DNA from: M3007 sp046160625
Lineage (GTDB): Bacteria; Bacteroidota; Bacteroidia; Chitinophagales; Saprospiraceae
DNA: 64,000 bases
Direction: 5' to 3'
NCBI GenBank assembly: GCA_046160625.1
Contig: JBJXGZ010000014.1
Span: forward strand, 1-64,000
Both the position numbers and the translations under genes were made by a program. Shown here piece after piece: positions 19,576-29,045 of the stretch. The first letter of the stretch is position 1. Every line of letters starts with the position of its first letter. Below the pieces are notes generated by a model. That model saw only the letters and a program-made list of their open reading frames with translations, made no database searches and was not told the DNA's origin.

Positions 19576-20889
19576 ATGAGTAACATCAACCCTTCCAGGC
19601 TATTCACGGCTTCGTGTGTAGCACTCACAGTCACTTCGATGACTTTCGCCATTCGGGCGGGGATGCTTGGGCCTTTGGGCAAGGAATTCAACCTTTCAGA
19701 ACAAGAACTGGCCTGGATTGCGGGCATGGCCTTCTTTGGCTTCCCGGTGGCAACTACTATTGGCGGCTTTTTTGTGGACCAATTTGGCATGAAGCGGCTA
19801 ATGTGGGTGGCATTTGGCGCCCACTTGCTGGGACTGGTGCTCACCATTTTCGCCGGAGGGTTCTGGACGCTTTTTATCTCCACCTTTTTTGTCGGCTTTG
19901 CCAATGGTATGGTGGAAGCGGTGTGCAATCCGCTCGTGGCATCCATGTACCCCAACAATAAAACCGTGATGCTCAACCGGTTTCACGTGTGGTTTCCGGG
20001 GGGCATCGTCATTGGGGCACTGTTGGCGGCAGCCATAAAAACACAGTTTGTTGGTGTTGACGGAAACCTCATTCCGGAGAAAATCGCTTTGATGAGGCAA
20101 TTGCAAGTAGCCACGATGTTGCTTCCTACGCTCCTGTATGGCTGGCTGTTTTGGGGACAAATTTTTCCTCGAACGGAGCGGGTTACGAGCGGGGTTTCTA
20201 CCGCGGATATGTTTAAAGCCGTTAGGACGCCGCTGTTCCTGTTCATGGCGATCTGTATGTTTTTTACCGCCAACACGGAGTTGAGCACCGGGCAATGGAT
20301 TGAAAAACTTTTAGGCAACACAGGGGCCAACGCATTGCTAATTCTGGCTTTGGTGAATGGCCTGATGGCGATCGGACGCTATTTTGGCGGACCGCTTATT
20401 CACCGCCTCAACCCGACGGGGATACTGCTTGGTTCTGCTTTTTTCTCTTTGCTGGGCGTTTATATGTTGCGCACCATGGAAGGTCCTTCGCTCTATGCCG
20501 CTGCGGTGGTGTTTGCCCTTGGGGTTTGTTATTTTTGGCCAACTATGCTGGGTTTTGTAAGCGAAAACATTCCTAACAGCGGAGCGCTTGGGTTGTCGCT
20601 ATTGGGCGGTGTGGGCATGTTGGGCAATTGGGCATACCAAAGCTTTTACATCGGGCCAAAACTTGATTTAGAGAAAAAAACAAACGCCCTGAACATGGGC
20701 TATCAGGAGGTCAGCGGCTTAAGTGGCGAAGCACTCCAAAAATTTCTGAACAGCTTGCCCAAAGAAGCCCTGGACCAAATCGAACTGACTGCGGGGCGTA
20801 GTGTGCTTAGCAATATCAACCTGCTGCCCATATTTTTGATCGTCGCGTTCACTGCGTTGTGGTTCTATATGCGCGGGCGTAAAAATTGA
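19576..20889 (+). CDS. MFS transporter, 12 TM
   Basis: The 437-residue protein has twelve hydrophobic segments. The MFS motif A region appears as GGFFVDQFGMKRLM after TM2. ANGMVEAVCNPLVASMYP and NRFHVWFPGGIVIG resemble sugar permeases of the FucP/glucose-galactose group. An extended periplasmic or cytoplasmic loop is present before the last TM (~residues 365-410). Probably an inner-membrane sugar symporter; the substrate is unassigned. It is 13 bases before the RsmI-like gene, suggesting one transcript. Confidence 0.85.
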   Translation: MSNINPSRLFTASCVALTVTSMTFAIRAGMLGPLGKEFNLSEQELAWIAGMAFFGFPVATTIGGFFVDQFGMKRLMWVAFGAHLLGLVLTIFAGGFWTLFISTFFVGFANGMVEAVCNPLVASMYPNNKTVMLNRFHVWFPGGIVIGALLAAAIKTQFVGVDGNLIPEKIALMRQLQVATMLLPTLLYGWLFWGQIFPRTERVTSGVSTADMFKAVRTPLFLFMAICMFFTANTELSTGQWIEKLLGNTGANALLILALVNGLMAIGRYFGGPLIHRLNPTGILLGSAFFSLLGVYMLRTMEGPSLYAAAVVFALGVCYFWPTMLGFVSENIPNSGALGLSLLGGVGMLGNWAYQSFYIGPKLDLEKKTNALNMGYQEVSGLSGEALQKFLNSLPKEALDQIELTAGRSVLSNINLLPIFLIVAFTALWFYMRGRKN

Positions 20890-20902
20890 GGATCAAAATC
20901 AC

Positions 20903-21616
20903 ATGTCCACACTATTTCTCATTCCCTGCCCCATTGCAGAAAACGCCCTGCATACCGTGCCACCTTATGCGCAGGAAATTGCACGAAATCTGGATGTTTT
21001 CATTGTAGAACGGGCAAAAACGGCCCGAAACTTTGTCAAAAGTCTTGGCCCCAGTCGCCCCATTCAGGAGATGATTTTTGTGGAATTGCCCGACAACCAA
21101 AACTTTGAAGAAGCCGAGGGCGTTTTTCACGAGGCCATAATATCGGGCAAAAATTTGGGCCTCCTTTCTGAAGCAGGCTGCCCTGGTGTAGCCGATCCAG
21201 GTGCAGTGATTGTGGCCCTTGCGCATCAAAAAGGTGTAAAAGTAGTGCCACTTGTGGGGCCTTCCTCCTTGCTTTTGGCGCTCATGGCCTCGGGCATGAA
21301 CGGCCAACGATTCAGCTTCCATGGATACCTTCCTCCCAAACGCCCCGAACTTGCCAGGGAACTCCGCCGTTTGGAAAATCTCTCCCGCCAAAACGATCAA
21401 ACCCAAATTTTTATCGAAACACCTTACCGCTCTCAAATGGTGATGGAGGTGGCGCTGGAAACCTTACAACCAACCACGCTTTTCGGGATAGCACAAGACA
21501 TTACCGGAGATGCGGAGTTCTGCCGCACGCTTGCGGTTAAGGATTGGAACAAATCCGGGAAAAAGTCGCTGGAGAAATTGCCGGGGGTGTTTTTGGTGTA
21601 CTGCGGGAATAGGTAA
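20903..21616 (+). CDS. RsmI-like SAM-dependent methyltransferase (tetrapyrrole methylase fold)
   Basis: The 237-residue protein starts MSTLFLIPCPIAENA and has the tetrapyrrole-methylase fold. LLSEAGCPGVADPGA (~residues 90-104) is the SAM-binding loop. VVPLVGPSSLLLALMASG and FIETPYR complete the RsmI/YraL-type pattern. Compared with RsmI itself it is shorter, and the first strand reads IPCPIAE where RsmI has the typical TPIGN. It is therefore probably the second RsmI-type paralogue common in Bacteroidota and not necessarily the 16S rRNA C1402 2'-O-methylase. A tandem/inverted repeat cluster starts 6 bases after the stop. Confidence 0.8.
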   Translation: MSTLFLIPCPIAENALHTVPPYAQEIARNLDVFIVERAKTARNFVKSLGPSRPIQEMIFVELPDNQNFEEAEGVFHEAIISGKNLGLLSEAGCPGVADPGAVIVALAHQKGVKVVPLVGPSSLLLALMASGMNGQRFSFHGYLPPKRPELARELRRLENLSRQNDQTQIFIETPYRSQMVMEVALETLQPTTLFGIAQDITGDAEFCRTLAVKDWNKSGKKSLEKLPGVFLVYCGNR

Positions 21617-21621
21617 TCTAA

Positions 21622-21868
21622 TGTTTCACGCAACGACGCAACGTTTCTTATTTCACGCAACGACGCAACGCTATTTATTTCACGCAACGACGCAACGCTA
21701 TTTATTTCACGCAACGACGCAACGCTATTTATTTCACGCAACGACGCAACGACGCAACGTGTTAGGAGTCAATAAATAACGTTGCGTCGTTGCGTCGTTG
21801 CGTGAAATAAATAACGTTGCGTCGCTGCGTCGTTGCGTGAAATAAGAAACGTTGCGTCGTTGCGTGAA
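21622..21868. repeat. Tandem and inverted 27-bp repeat cluster
   Basis: About five direct copies of a ~27-base unit (TTATTTCACGCAACGACGCA plus ACGCTA or TTTC) run from 21622 to 21758. They are followed by a ~20-base centre and about three copies in reverse orientation to 21868. The whole can fold as one large hairpin. It separates convergent genes, the RsmI-like methylase and the beta-barrel protein. The spacers between copies are constant, so it is not a CRISPR. Confidence 0.85.
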
Positions 21869-21873
21869 AACAC

Positions 21874-22548
21874 TCACCGAATAATCGCAAACTGCACTCC
21901 AAAATTCATACGCAACGTAGGAATAAACTTAGGCGCCTCGGTGTAGATTTCCGGGTTTTCGCTCCAAACAATGGATGGCCGAGCGGTGAGTCGAAAACCT
22001 TCGGTACGAAACAAATTGAATCCAATTCCAAAATTATAACTGGTGGTACGTTTTTTGAAAAGTTGGTCGTGCCGGAACTCGTTATAGGATTGGAATTCCA
22101 GTTCTGCGCCGCTGAACTCCAGGCGATCTGGCGTGCTCTCGTCCAAAATATCAATGCTCATTCCCGCCTGCAAATACACGCATTGGCAGCGATGTATCCT
22201 TACTTCCGCTTTGATCGGTATGGTCCAATAGGCCGGGTCGAAGGATCGAATGTTTGATTTGTACCGCGTTACCAGCACACCATTTTCCTCTCGCTGAATA
22301 ACTTGTCCTGCATAAACCGGGTATTCGTACTTCCGGTAATATTTGCGGCCGACCCCTGCACCAAACGCGAGGGAGTTTATTGGCACTTCCAATTGGAAAC
22401 TTGGAATAAACCGGGGGGTGATGCCCTCTGTTAGCTGGCGCACGTCAAAACTCATTTCGACGCCTCCAACGAATTTACCAAAATTACGTTGAGTAAAGCC
22501 CATTTGGGCACAGCAACAAAGAGCAATAAGCAAGGCAAGTTTTCTCAT
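21874..22548 (-). CDS. Outer-membrane beta-barrel-like protein
   Basis: The 224-residue protein has a signal peptide (MRKLALLIALCCCAQMGFTQ). It then shows alternating hydrophobic/polar strands ending in an aromatic/hydrophobic strand (MNFGVQFAIIR), as in small outer-membrane barrels of the PorT/OmpW-like type common in Bacteroidota. YWTIPIKAEVRI and YNFGIGFNLF look like barrel strands. No specific family is recognised and no partner gene is adjacent. Confidence 0.6.
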   Translation of the reverse strand: MRKLALLIALCCCAQMGFTQRNFGKFVGGVEMSFDVRQLTEGITPRFIPSFQLEVPINSLAFGAGVGRKYYRKYEYPVYAGQVIQREENGVLVTRYKSNIRSFDPAYWTIPIKAEVRIHRCQCVYLQAGMSIDILDESTPDRLEFSGAELEFQSYNEFRHDQLFKKRTTSYNFGIGFNLFRTEGFRLTARPSIVWSENPEIYTEAPKFIPTLRMNFGVQFAIIR

Positions 22549-22621
22549 AGCGCGGAAAAGTTTGGTTCAAAGATAACAGGATCGTGCTTTACGCTGCTTT
22601 TTCATACTATTAAACTTGGAA

Positions 22622-22687
22622 AGCCACTAATTGCACGAATTTCACTAAAGAGAACATAATTGATGAAAATTCGTGCAATTAGTGGCT
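22622..22687. repeat. Intergenic inverted repeat
   Basis: Twenty-one-base arms (22622-22642 and 22667-22687, core CCACTAATTGCACGAATT) are perfectly complementary with a 24-base loop. It lies between two minus-strand genes, next to a separate GC hairpin. Confidence 0.7.
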
Positions 22688-22700
22688 ACCCAAAACGAAA

Positions 22701-22730
22701 AACCCCGCCTGGCGCATGCCTGACGGGGTT
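22701..22730 (-). terminator. Intrinsic terminator of the secreted protein gene
   Basis: AACCCCG (22701-22707) pairs with CGGGGTT (22724-22730). On the minus strand the stem is followed by a T run (TTTTTCG). It lies 25 bases past the stop of the 22756-23406 gene. Confidence 0.75.
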
Positions 22731-22755
22731 CGTGTATCGCTGGTTCTGAATAACT

Positions 22756-23406
22756 TTATTTGATTTTGGCGATGCCGGCGCTGGTGTTCATGCCGCGGCT
22801 TGTCCATTCGATTTGGTCAGGGTTGCCGGCAGCAGTCAGTTCAACGCTAAGCGTTTCTACCAAAGTCAGGCCGGTCACTTTGTTGCCGATATGTCCATTC
22901 TCGCGGTAGTTTTTTTCCCAATTCACTTTGTATTGGTTCACATTTGCATTCAACGATTCGTTGATGGTAGCCACCGTCATTGTCTCAGGGTTAACACCTG
23001 CAACGAAGTGTGTACCAACGTATTCACCATTTTTTCCGAAAACACTGATACTGAAGGTTTTCGTGCCACGGCTAAGACCGCGAGCGACGTTGTAAAGCAC
23101 TGCTGTATATTCTTCTGTTTCAAAAGCGGCTACTGGTTCTGGGCACACTGGCATGTTGCTAAAGGAGGCGCTGCGCTCCAACTCTGGGAGAAACTGGTAG
23201 AACTCCCAACCGAGACGAGCAACTTTCGCTGTTGAGCGGGTTTCGAGTTGACCTTGAAGATCCTCTGCGTTGAATGTGAAAGGAAGCGAAGCCTTTGGAA
23301 ACTGCGCCAAGAAATCTTGGAACGTAGGCGTTGTGTCCTGGGCATTCAGGGTAACGATGCTTGCCAGAGCAAGAAGAAGAGCCGGGATTAATTTTGAATT
23401 TTTCAT
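22756..23406 (-). CDS. Secreted protein of unknown function
   Basis: The 216-residue protein has a clear Sec signal peptide (MKNSKLIPALLLALASIVTLNAQ) and a soluble, mostly beta-rich mature part. There are no transmembrane segments, only one Cys in the mature part and no T9SS domain, so it is predicted to be periplasmic. I recognise no family. It is followed by its own terminator and preceded by a 350-base spacer, so it is probably monocistronic. Confidence 0.7.
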   Translation of the reverse strand: MKNSKLIPALLLALASIVTLNAQDTTPTFQDFLAQFPKASLPFTFNAEDLQGQLETRSTAKVARLGWEFYQFLPELERSASFSNMPVCPEPVAAFETEEYTAVLYNVARGLSRGTKTFSISVFGKNGEYVGTHFVAGVNPETMTVATINESLNANVNQYKVNWEKNYRENGHIGNKVTGLTLVETLSVELTAAGNPDQIEWTSRGMNTSAGIAKIK

Positions 23407-23754
23407 TGTAAAGATCGGATTTGGATTTTAGCGTTTGGTAGATTTTTCTGCGCCTTGATTAGATTGTAAGCCTGTTTCCCCCCTCTATTCCAAATTGCTT
23501 GCCAAAAAGGTACAGAAGAGGGTTTTTGCAAAAAAATCTTTCCAAAAAAGAAAGAATTAGACTTTCTGGGGTAGAAAAGTCACATTAATCGGTACCATTT
23601 ATTGAGTAAACGGTTGCCGGGGACACTACCATTATTTCAAAGAACCAGCGGTGATAATCAATCACTTATGAACAAAAAGCGTTAACGGTTTGCCTGTTAA
23701 AGTTTTTTTGGAAAAGATTTATTTGTGTGGAGAAGCATTTATTTCGAACAGAAA
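23407..23754. other. AT-rich intergenic region, no gene seen
   Basis: Spacer between two minus-strand genes. It should hold the promoter of the secreted protein gene and the 3' end of the GT-C type gene. No strong hairpin, repeat or TAnnTTTG element on the relevant strand was found. Confidence 0.35.
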
Positions 23755-25200
23755 CTACCTGATTTCCCACAAATTCCAGCCTTCGGGAAACTTCTTTAGC
23801 AGTTTGAGCCGGTAATTTTCTTTCAAAAAATCCCAGTTTAAAATCGGATTCTGGCCTTGCCATTGTGGGCGCAGGGCTTCGTTGAAAAGCACAAAGCTTC
23901 CTGTGGGGAATGCTGGGTAGCGACTTTCCCAAAGGTTCCGTAACTGGACATCAGGGAGATAATTGTGCAGTGACACATCAAGATCAAAGGCAAACAGGGT
24001 GGCACCTGATGGCAAAACTGCTTTCAACTCGCTAGCCACGGTAGTTTCCAATTTGTTTCGGGATAGGGTGGGAAGCAGATATTTTGTACAAAAGAATAAT
24101 TGCACCGAGAGCCCAGTGAGCAAAATACCCAAAGTGAGGCGACGGAAAAAGACGAAACCATAGCAATAGAGCCGATCCCAGGAAGGGAAAAGCAACAGCA
24201 AAACAAGGACATAGGCTGGTAGCAGGTGGCGCAGGTTCTGTTGAGGCATTCCCCCGAGCAAAACCAGATATGTTGCGATACAAACCAGGATAATTTTTTT
24301 TGCGGGCAGCACGAGATCAGTTCTTTTAAAAAGGAAAAACAACCCTGGTAGTACAAGACAAAACGCTGGGTGGGCCAACGGATATAACAAAAACAAGATA
24401 TTCGGCAACAAATAGTGCGACAGCCCTGCATTATAGCCTTCAAATGTGTTCTGGAAAAAATTAGCCACTGACCATTGTTCCAAACTGGAGTGCGCGAGCG
24501 GATTGGCTGCTCCATTTGCCTTAAGCCAAAAATGCGGCATCATAGCCAGCAAACCTGCAAAAAACACACCTGCAAGGGCAAGCCATTTTTTCCTGGCAAA
24601 CAAATAATAGGCTAGCACGACGGCCAATGGCAACAACAATGCTGCCAGGGAATAGCGTGTGCTGATGGCCAAAACCGCTAATGCTGCCGCCCAGATAGCA
24701 TGGCTGGTTTTGCGGGTTTCCAGGGTATGAAGGCCAAAGAGAAATGCAGACAACACAAGTGCCAAGCCCAGCCCATCGCTCATGCATGTCAGTCCCGCTC
24801 GAAAAAACATGGGAGCGAGCGCTAAGCCTAAGCCCCCAAATGCCCAACGACTCTCTGCCCGCGCGCCCGGCGCCAGCAAGGCCAAGAGTCGCTCAAAAAC
24901 CACCAGGCCCATTGTCGCAGCCAGCCACGAGACGATTTGCAATGACAGGATGGAATCTCCTATGAAGTAACGAAGCAGGGCACCAGCGAGTGGATACCCT
25001 CCGGCAAATTCAGCATCGCCCAGGGTAAGTGGAGCAATGGGTAAGCCCTGCCAACGATCAAAAATCGCCCGGCTCTGACGCAGATATTCATGGGCATCCT
25101 GGCCGTACAGTCCGTTAAAACCCAGCAGAAACGACAACAGGGCAAGGCTCAAAAAGAAAGATCCCGGCAGGAGGCGAAGAATTAATGAATGCGAAGTCAT
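23755..25200 (-). CDS. Multi-pass membrane protein of GT-C (GT39/PMT-like) type
   Basis: The 481-residue protein starts at ATG 25200; 20 extra residues from an upstream start would overlap the TonB-receptor leader. It has about ten to eleven TM segments. The first periplasmic loop carries the acidic QDAHEY motif expected for polyprenyl-phosphate-sugar dependent glycosyltransferases, and an Arg-rich region follows TM2. The C-terminal ~80 residues are soluble. Likely transfers a sugar from a lipid carrier at the inner membrane; acceptor unknown. It is divergent from the TonB receptor. Confidence 0.65.
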   Translation of the reverse strand: MTSHSLILRLLPGSFFLSLALLSFLLGFNGLYGQDAHEYLRQSRAIFDRWQGLPIAPLTLGDAEFAGGYPLAGALLRYFIGDSILSLQIVSWLAATMGLVVFERLLALLAPGARAESRWAFGGLGLALAPMFFRAGLTCMSDGLGLALVLSAFLFGLHTLETRKTSHAIWAAALAVLAISTRYSLAALLLPLAVVLAYYLFARKKWLALAGVFFAGLLAMMPHFWLKANGAANPLAHSSLEQWSVANFFQNTFEGYNAGLSHYLLPNILFLLYPLAHPAFCLVLPGLFFLFKRTDLVLPAKKIILVCIATYLVLLGGMPQQNLRHLLPAYVLVLLLLFPSWDRLYCYGFVFFRRLTLGILLTGLSVQLFFCTKYLLPTLSRNKLETTVASELKAVLPSGATLFAFDLDVSLHNYLPDVQLRNLWESRYPAFPTGSFVLFNEALRPQWQGQNPILNWDFLKENYRLKLLKKFPEGWNLWEIR

Positions 25201-25312
25201 GCGCAGCGCACGAATAGAGGTTAAGAAAAACACAAATCTAACACCTGATGACCAACCCATCCAATGTCCGTTGCGTCCTTTGAGGCAAATTCACCAATCA
25301 CTACTTATTTTT

Positions 25313-27730
25313 ATGTTGAAAAAACACCTTTACCCTCCTTCCAAATGGGCCGGTCGGCTTTTGCTCCTGGCCTTTTTTGCACAATTCCTCTCCTTTTCAA
25401 CTGTAGCCCAAAACCGCTATACCATTAGTGGAACCGTGACCGCTCTAGCCAGCGGTGAACACCTCATCGGAGCCACGGTGCGTGACATAAAAAGTGGAAA
25501 AGGCACCGTGACCAATACATTTGGTTTTTACAGTCTAACCCTGCCTTCGGATTCTGCCCTCATTGCTATCACGTACATTGGCTACAAGCCTGAAGCGTTT
25601 AGTGTGCTTTTAGAAAAAAACGTGGTGCAAAACGTGGGTATGGCGGATAATTCTGTGCTGAAAGAAGTTGAAGTGGTAGCCCAACGTTACGAACGCGTGG
25701 AAGAACGCGTGCAAATGGGTCGTATTGACATTCCTATCCAACAAATCAAAAACGTGCCGGCATTCCTTGGTGAAAAGGATGTGCTAAAAGCTTTGCAACT
25801 GCTACCTGGCGTCTCGGGCGGGGGTGAAGGCCAAAGCGGCATTTATGTGCGAGGAGGCGGCCCCGATCAGAATTTGATTCTTCTGGATGGTGTGCCTGTA
25901 TATAATGTGTCGCACTTGTTTGGTTTTTTCTCGGTGTTCAACCCGGACGCAGTGAAAGATGTGTCGCTGATAAAAGGCGGATTCCCGGCACGCTACGGCG
26001 GTCGTTTGTCCTCAGTAATTGAGATAAACATGAAAGAGGGCAACGAGAACGAGTTTCACGGAGAAGGCTCCATCGGTCTTGTCGCTTCAAAACTGACACT
26101 CGAAGGCCCGATCAAGAAAGGCAAGTCCTCGTTTATCGTATCTGGTCGGCGAACGTATATTGACATTTTGGCGAGGCCACTTATCAAAGCTGGATTCCGG
26201 TCCAATGGGCAAGACGGCGTGGTGGGTTATTTTTTTGACGATGTGAACGCTAAGGTGAACTATCGGTTTTCGCCAAAAGACCGCGTTTATCTCAGTTTTT
26301 ACACTGGTAAAGACAAGTTTTATTCAAATTTTGGAGAGGAAACCTCCGAGTACGAAGATAAATTCAAGGCTGGGCTTGGATGGGGAAACATCACTTCAGC
26401 GTTGCGCTGGAACCATATCTTGAACCCCAAACTTTTTGCCAACTCAACCCTGACGTACAGCAGATACCGATTTGAAACGTCAACGGGCTACGAGAGCCGC
26501 GATTTTGAAAATGGATCGGTGGAAGCCGAAGACCAGTTCGACCTCCGCTATTTTTCGGGTATTGACGATGTGGCGGGAAAGATAGACTTCGATTACTTGC
26601 CAAACCCCGACCATTATATCAGATTTGGCGCAAACGCCATTTTGCACACCTTCCGCCCAGGTGATTTCCGCTCCAGTTTTTCCTCGTTTGAGCTGGGCGG
26701 CGACACGAGCAGTTTCGCTGCCGAATACATCCAGCCCAATGTGCGTGCCACAGAATTTGCACTTTATGGCGAAGACGATTGGAAGATTGACCACCGTTGG
26801 CGCGTCAATTACGGTTTGCACCTATCCGGGTTTGTGCAAGGAGACAAGCCATATTTCTCGATTCAACCACGACTCAATGCCCGCTATCTGTTTGGACAGG
26901 GCTGGTCGCTCAAAGCCGGTTTCAGCACCATGCGCCAGTACATTCACCTGCTCACCAACGAAACCATTGGTTTGCCGACCGATCTTTGGCTGCCGACTAC
27001 CAAGCGTGTGAAGCCACAAGATGCCTGGCAAACAGCTTTAGGAGCAGCCAAGACATTTGGCAAGGACTATGAGTGTAGTGTGGAACTATATTACAAGGAG
27101 ATGAAAAACGTGATCGCGTTTCGGGAAGGCTCAAGTCTTTTACAGTTCCAGAATTGGGAGGACCGTGTTGCGCAGGGCGATGGAACGGCTTACGGAGCGG
27201 AGTTTTTTGTCCAGAAAAAAACGGGCAAACTCAGCGGTTGGGTAGGTTACACGCTCTCCTGGGCCACGCGGCAGTTTGACGACATCAATTTCGGGAATGT
27301 TTTTCCCTATAAATACGACCGTCGGCACGATTTTGAAATCACGGGGTCTTACCAGTTTACCAAGCGTTTTTCAATGGCCGCCAGCTGGGTTTATTCCACA
27401 GGGAATGCTGTCACATTCGGCAATTCCAGATACCTCGGCCCCAGCAATTATTCCTATGAAGGTTACCTACAGGAAGTTACCCATACACCTGAGCGCAACA
27501 ACTTTCGGATGCCCTCTTACAACCGGCTTGATGTGGGTTTTGATTTTACCAAGAAAAAACGCCGCTATACACGTACCTGGGCTTTCGGCGCATACAACGC
27601 TTATAACCGCAAAAACCCATTTTTTCTTTTCACCGACACGGAACAGGTCAATGGCCAGAACAAGACTGTGTTGAAAAAAGCCGCGCTTTTCCCAGTCATT
27701 CCTTACTTCGCCTGGAGCTTTAAATTCTAA
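25313..27730 (+). CDS. TonB-dependent receptor with carboxypeptidase-regulatory-like domain
   Basis: The 805-residue outer-membrane protein starts at ATG 25313. After the signal peptide (ending TVAQ near residue 33) comes a CarboxypepD_reg-like domain (~35-115), then the plug (~130-250, with ALQLLPGVSGG, YVRGGGPDQNLILLDGVPVYN split over two strands, and PARYGGRLSSV), then a ~550-residue barrel. The next gene is a DUF4249 lipoprotein, the usual partner in this receptor class. The pair probably imports or surface-processes an unknown ligand. Confidence 0.92.
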   Translation: MLKKHLYPPSKWAGRLLLLAFFAQFLSFSTVAQNRYTISGTVTALASGEHLIGATVRDIKSGKGTVTNTFGFYSLTLPSDSALIAITYIGYKPEAFSVLLEKNVVQNVGMADNSVLKEVEVVAQRYERVEERVQMGRIDIPIQQIKNVPAFLGEKDVLKALQLLPGVSGGGEGQSGIYVRGGGPDQNLILLDGVPVYNVSHLFGFFSVFNPDAVKDVSLIKGGFPARYGGRLSSVIEINMKEGNENEFHGEGSIGLVASKLTLEGPIKKGKSSFIVSGRRTYIDILARPLIKAGFRSNGQDGVVGYFFDDVNAKVNYRFSPKDRVYLSFYTGKDKFYSNFGEETSEYEDKFKAGLGWGNITSALRWNHILNPKLFANSTLTYSRYRFETSTGYESRDFENGSVEAEDQFDLRYFSGIDDVAGKIDFDYLPNPDHYIRFGANAILHTFRPGDFRSSFSSFELGGDTSSFAAEYIQPNVRATEFALYGEDDWKIDHRWRVNYGLHLSGFVQGDKPYFSIQPRLNARYLFGQGWSLKAGFSTMRQYIHLLTNETIGLPTDLWLPTTKRVKPQDAWQTALGAAKTFGKDYECSVELYYKEMKNVIAFREGSSLLQFQNWEDRVAQGDGTAYGAEFFVQKKTGKLSGWVGYTLSWATRQFDDINFGNVFPYKYDRRHDFEITGSYQFTKRFSMAASWVYSTGNAVTFGNSRYLGPSNYSYEGYLQEVTHTPERNNFRMPSYNRLDVGFDFTKKKRRYTRTWAFGAYNAYNRKNPFFLFTDTEQVNGQNKTVLKKAALFPVIPYFAWSFKF

Positions 27731-27739
27731 CCATTGACG

Positions 27740-27802
27740 TTAGACTTTGGACTGTTGGACTTTCGAAGTCCAATGTCCAACAGTCTAATGTCTAACAGTC
27801 TA
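27740..27802. repeat. Imperfect inverted repeat inside the receptor/DUF4249 operon
   Basis: Repeated TAGACT/GGACTGTTGGACT words on the left and AGTCCAATGTCCAACAGTCT words on the right can fold back on themselves with a TTCG tetraloop at 27762-27765. It lies between two genes that should be cotranscribed, so it may act as a processing or attenuating hairpin. Confidence 0.55.
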
Positions 27803-27807
27803 AAAAC

Positions 27808-28719
27808 ATGAAAAATATCCTCTTCATTCTCTGTATATCCTCGCTTGCACTGGTTTCGTGCGAGGATTTTTTTAGCCAAACGGTGGAAATTGACCCGCCG
27901 CCCTATGAAAAGCAACTGTCGTTCCACATGAATTTGACAGATCAGGATACAAGCATTCGTGTGTTGTTGACCCGCAATTTTGGGATCCTCGAAACAGTTC
28001 CTTACTACGATGATTATTTTGTGAAAGGTGGCTCCATGGAACTCTACAAAGACGGCCAAAAGTGGATCTCACTTGCGCCTTTAAGTGGTGACAGCAATTT
28101 TGTCTTTGTAGGCGTGTTCCCAGGGCCGCTGCAATCGGGTAGCACCTATGAAGTCAGGGCTGAACATTCTGATTTCCCAAAGGTGAACGCGACGCAGATA
28201 ATGCCCGGCGATTTTGTGGTGGATTCTGCCCGGGTGAAACGCAATGCCAGTTCCGGGCCTGATGGAGAGCAATTAGACCTGGTGGAAGTATTTTTTCAAG
28301 ATCAACCGGGGGTACGAAACTATTATGACGTGGCCATTTCAACGTTGAGCTATTACACCTATTACGACCCCAACACGGGGATGTATGATACTCTTGGCCT
28401 GTATCAATACCCGATTTATCCAGAAGATTTTACGGATCCAAATGTGGCCTTTGGGTTCAAAGGAAGTGGCCTTATCGGGGATCAATTTTTCGATGGTCAA
28501 TCTTACAAATTTCAGGCAAGGATATATGGAAGTTCGGAAGCCATGACGGTACGCGTGCGTAATATTACGGAAGACTACTACCGATGGTCGCGTTCCTACC
28601 AAGCCAAGTACGATGCTGATGAAAACCCGCTTGTAGAACCAGTTTCCGTGTTCAACAATCTGGTGGACGGGCTGGGCATATTTTCTGTGGCGCGCGAGAA
28701 GGTTTTTATAGTTCAATAG
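27808..28719 (+). CDS. DUF4249 family lipoprotein
   Basis: The 303-residue protein has a lipoprotein signal with lipidated Cys18 (LALVSC). It shows the DUF4249 pattern: early SFHMNLTDQDTSIRVLLTRN, a GGSMELYKDGQKW strand and a Tyr-rich C-terminal half. DUF4249 lipoproteins are nearly always encoded next to a TonB receptor, as here, and probably sit on its outer face as an accessory. The ligand is unknown. A dispersed inverted repeat starts 27 bases after the stop. Confidence 0.85.
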   Translation: MKNILFILCISSLALVSCEDFFSQTVEIDPPPYEKQLSFHMNLTDQDTSIRVLLTRNFGILETVPYYDDYFVKGGSMELYKDGQKWISLAPLSGDSNFVFVGVFPGPLQSGSTYEVRAEHSDFPKVNATQIMPGDFVVDSARVKRNASSGPDGEQLDLVEVFFQDQPGVRNYYDVAISTLSYYTYYDPNTGMYDTLGLYQYPIYPEDFTDPNVAFGFKGSGLIGDQFFDGQSYKFQARIYGSSEAMTVRVRNITEDYYRWSRSYQAKYDADENPLVEPVSVFNNLVDGLGIFSVAREKVFIVQ

Positions 28720-28746
28720 CAATCTGAATTTTAGAAAAAAAAGAAA

Positions 28747-28894
28747 TTAAACAGCAAAACCGCAAAACAGGAGAACCGCAAAATTTAAAACCATACATAT
28801 TGATCCGAAAATGGCCAAATCCTGCCCTTTTCGAAAATGCTCCGTGTATGGTTTTAAATTTTGCGGTTCTCCTGTTTTGCGGTTTTGCGGTTTA
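28747..28894. repeat. Long intergenic inverted repeat, AAACCGCAAAAT family
   Basis: Arms of about 50 bases (28747-28796 and 28845-28894) are nearly perfectly complementary around a ~48-base loop. They share ATGGTTTTAAATTTTGCGGT with the repeat at 2883-3012, 26 kb away. It lies after the DUF4249 stop. Confidence 0.8.
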
Positions 28895-28924
28895 ATTTAT
28901 GCTTACTTTTGCAGCCGTTTTTTG

Positions 28925-29034
28925 ACCAATCTACCAATCTACCAATCTACCAATCTACCAATCTACCAATCTACCAATCTACCAATCTACCAATCTACCA
29001 ATCTACCAATCTACCAATCTACCAATCTACCAAT
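28925..29034. repeat. Octamer tandem repeat (CTACCAAT)x13 upstream of glmM
   Basis: Thirteen exact copies of CTACCAAT (28931-29034) follow a partial ACCAAT. The array ends 12 bases before the TTG start codon of glmM. Since the unit is 8 bp, slippage would change the spacing to any upstream promoter in 8-bp steps. Confidence 0.95.
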
Positions 29035-29045
29035 CCTAATACACT

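Noticed and set aside
21622..21868. Possible CRISPR array because of regularly spaced repeats
   Set aside because: The bases between repeats are constant, not unique spacers, the orientation flips halfway, and no cas gene is present.
28925..29034. Open frames through the octamer array (LPIYQSTN repeats)
   Set aside because: They are translations of a simple tandem repeat, start and stop without coding context, and overlap the leader of glmM.
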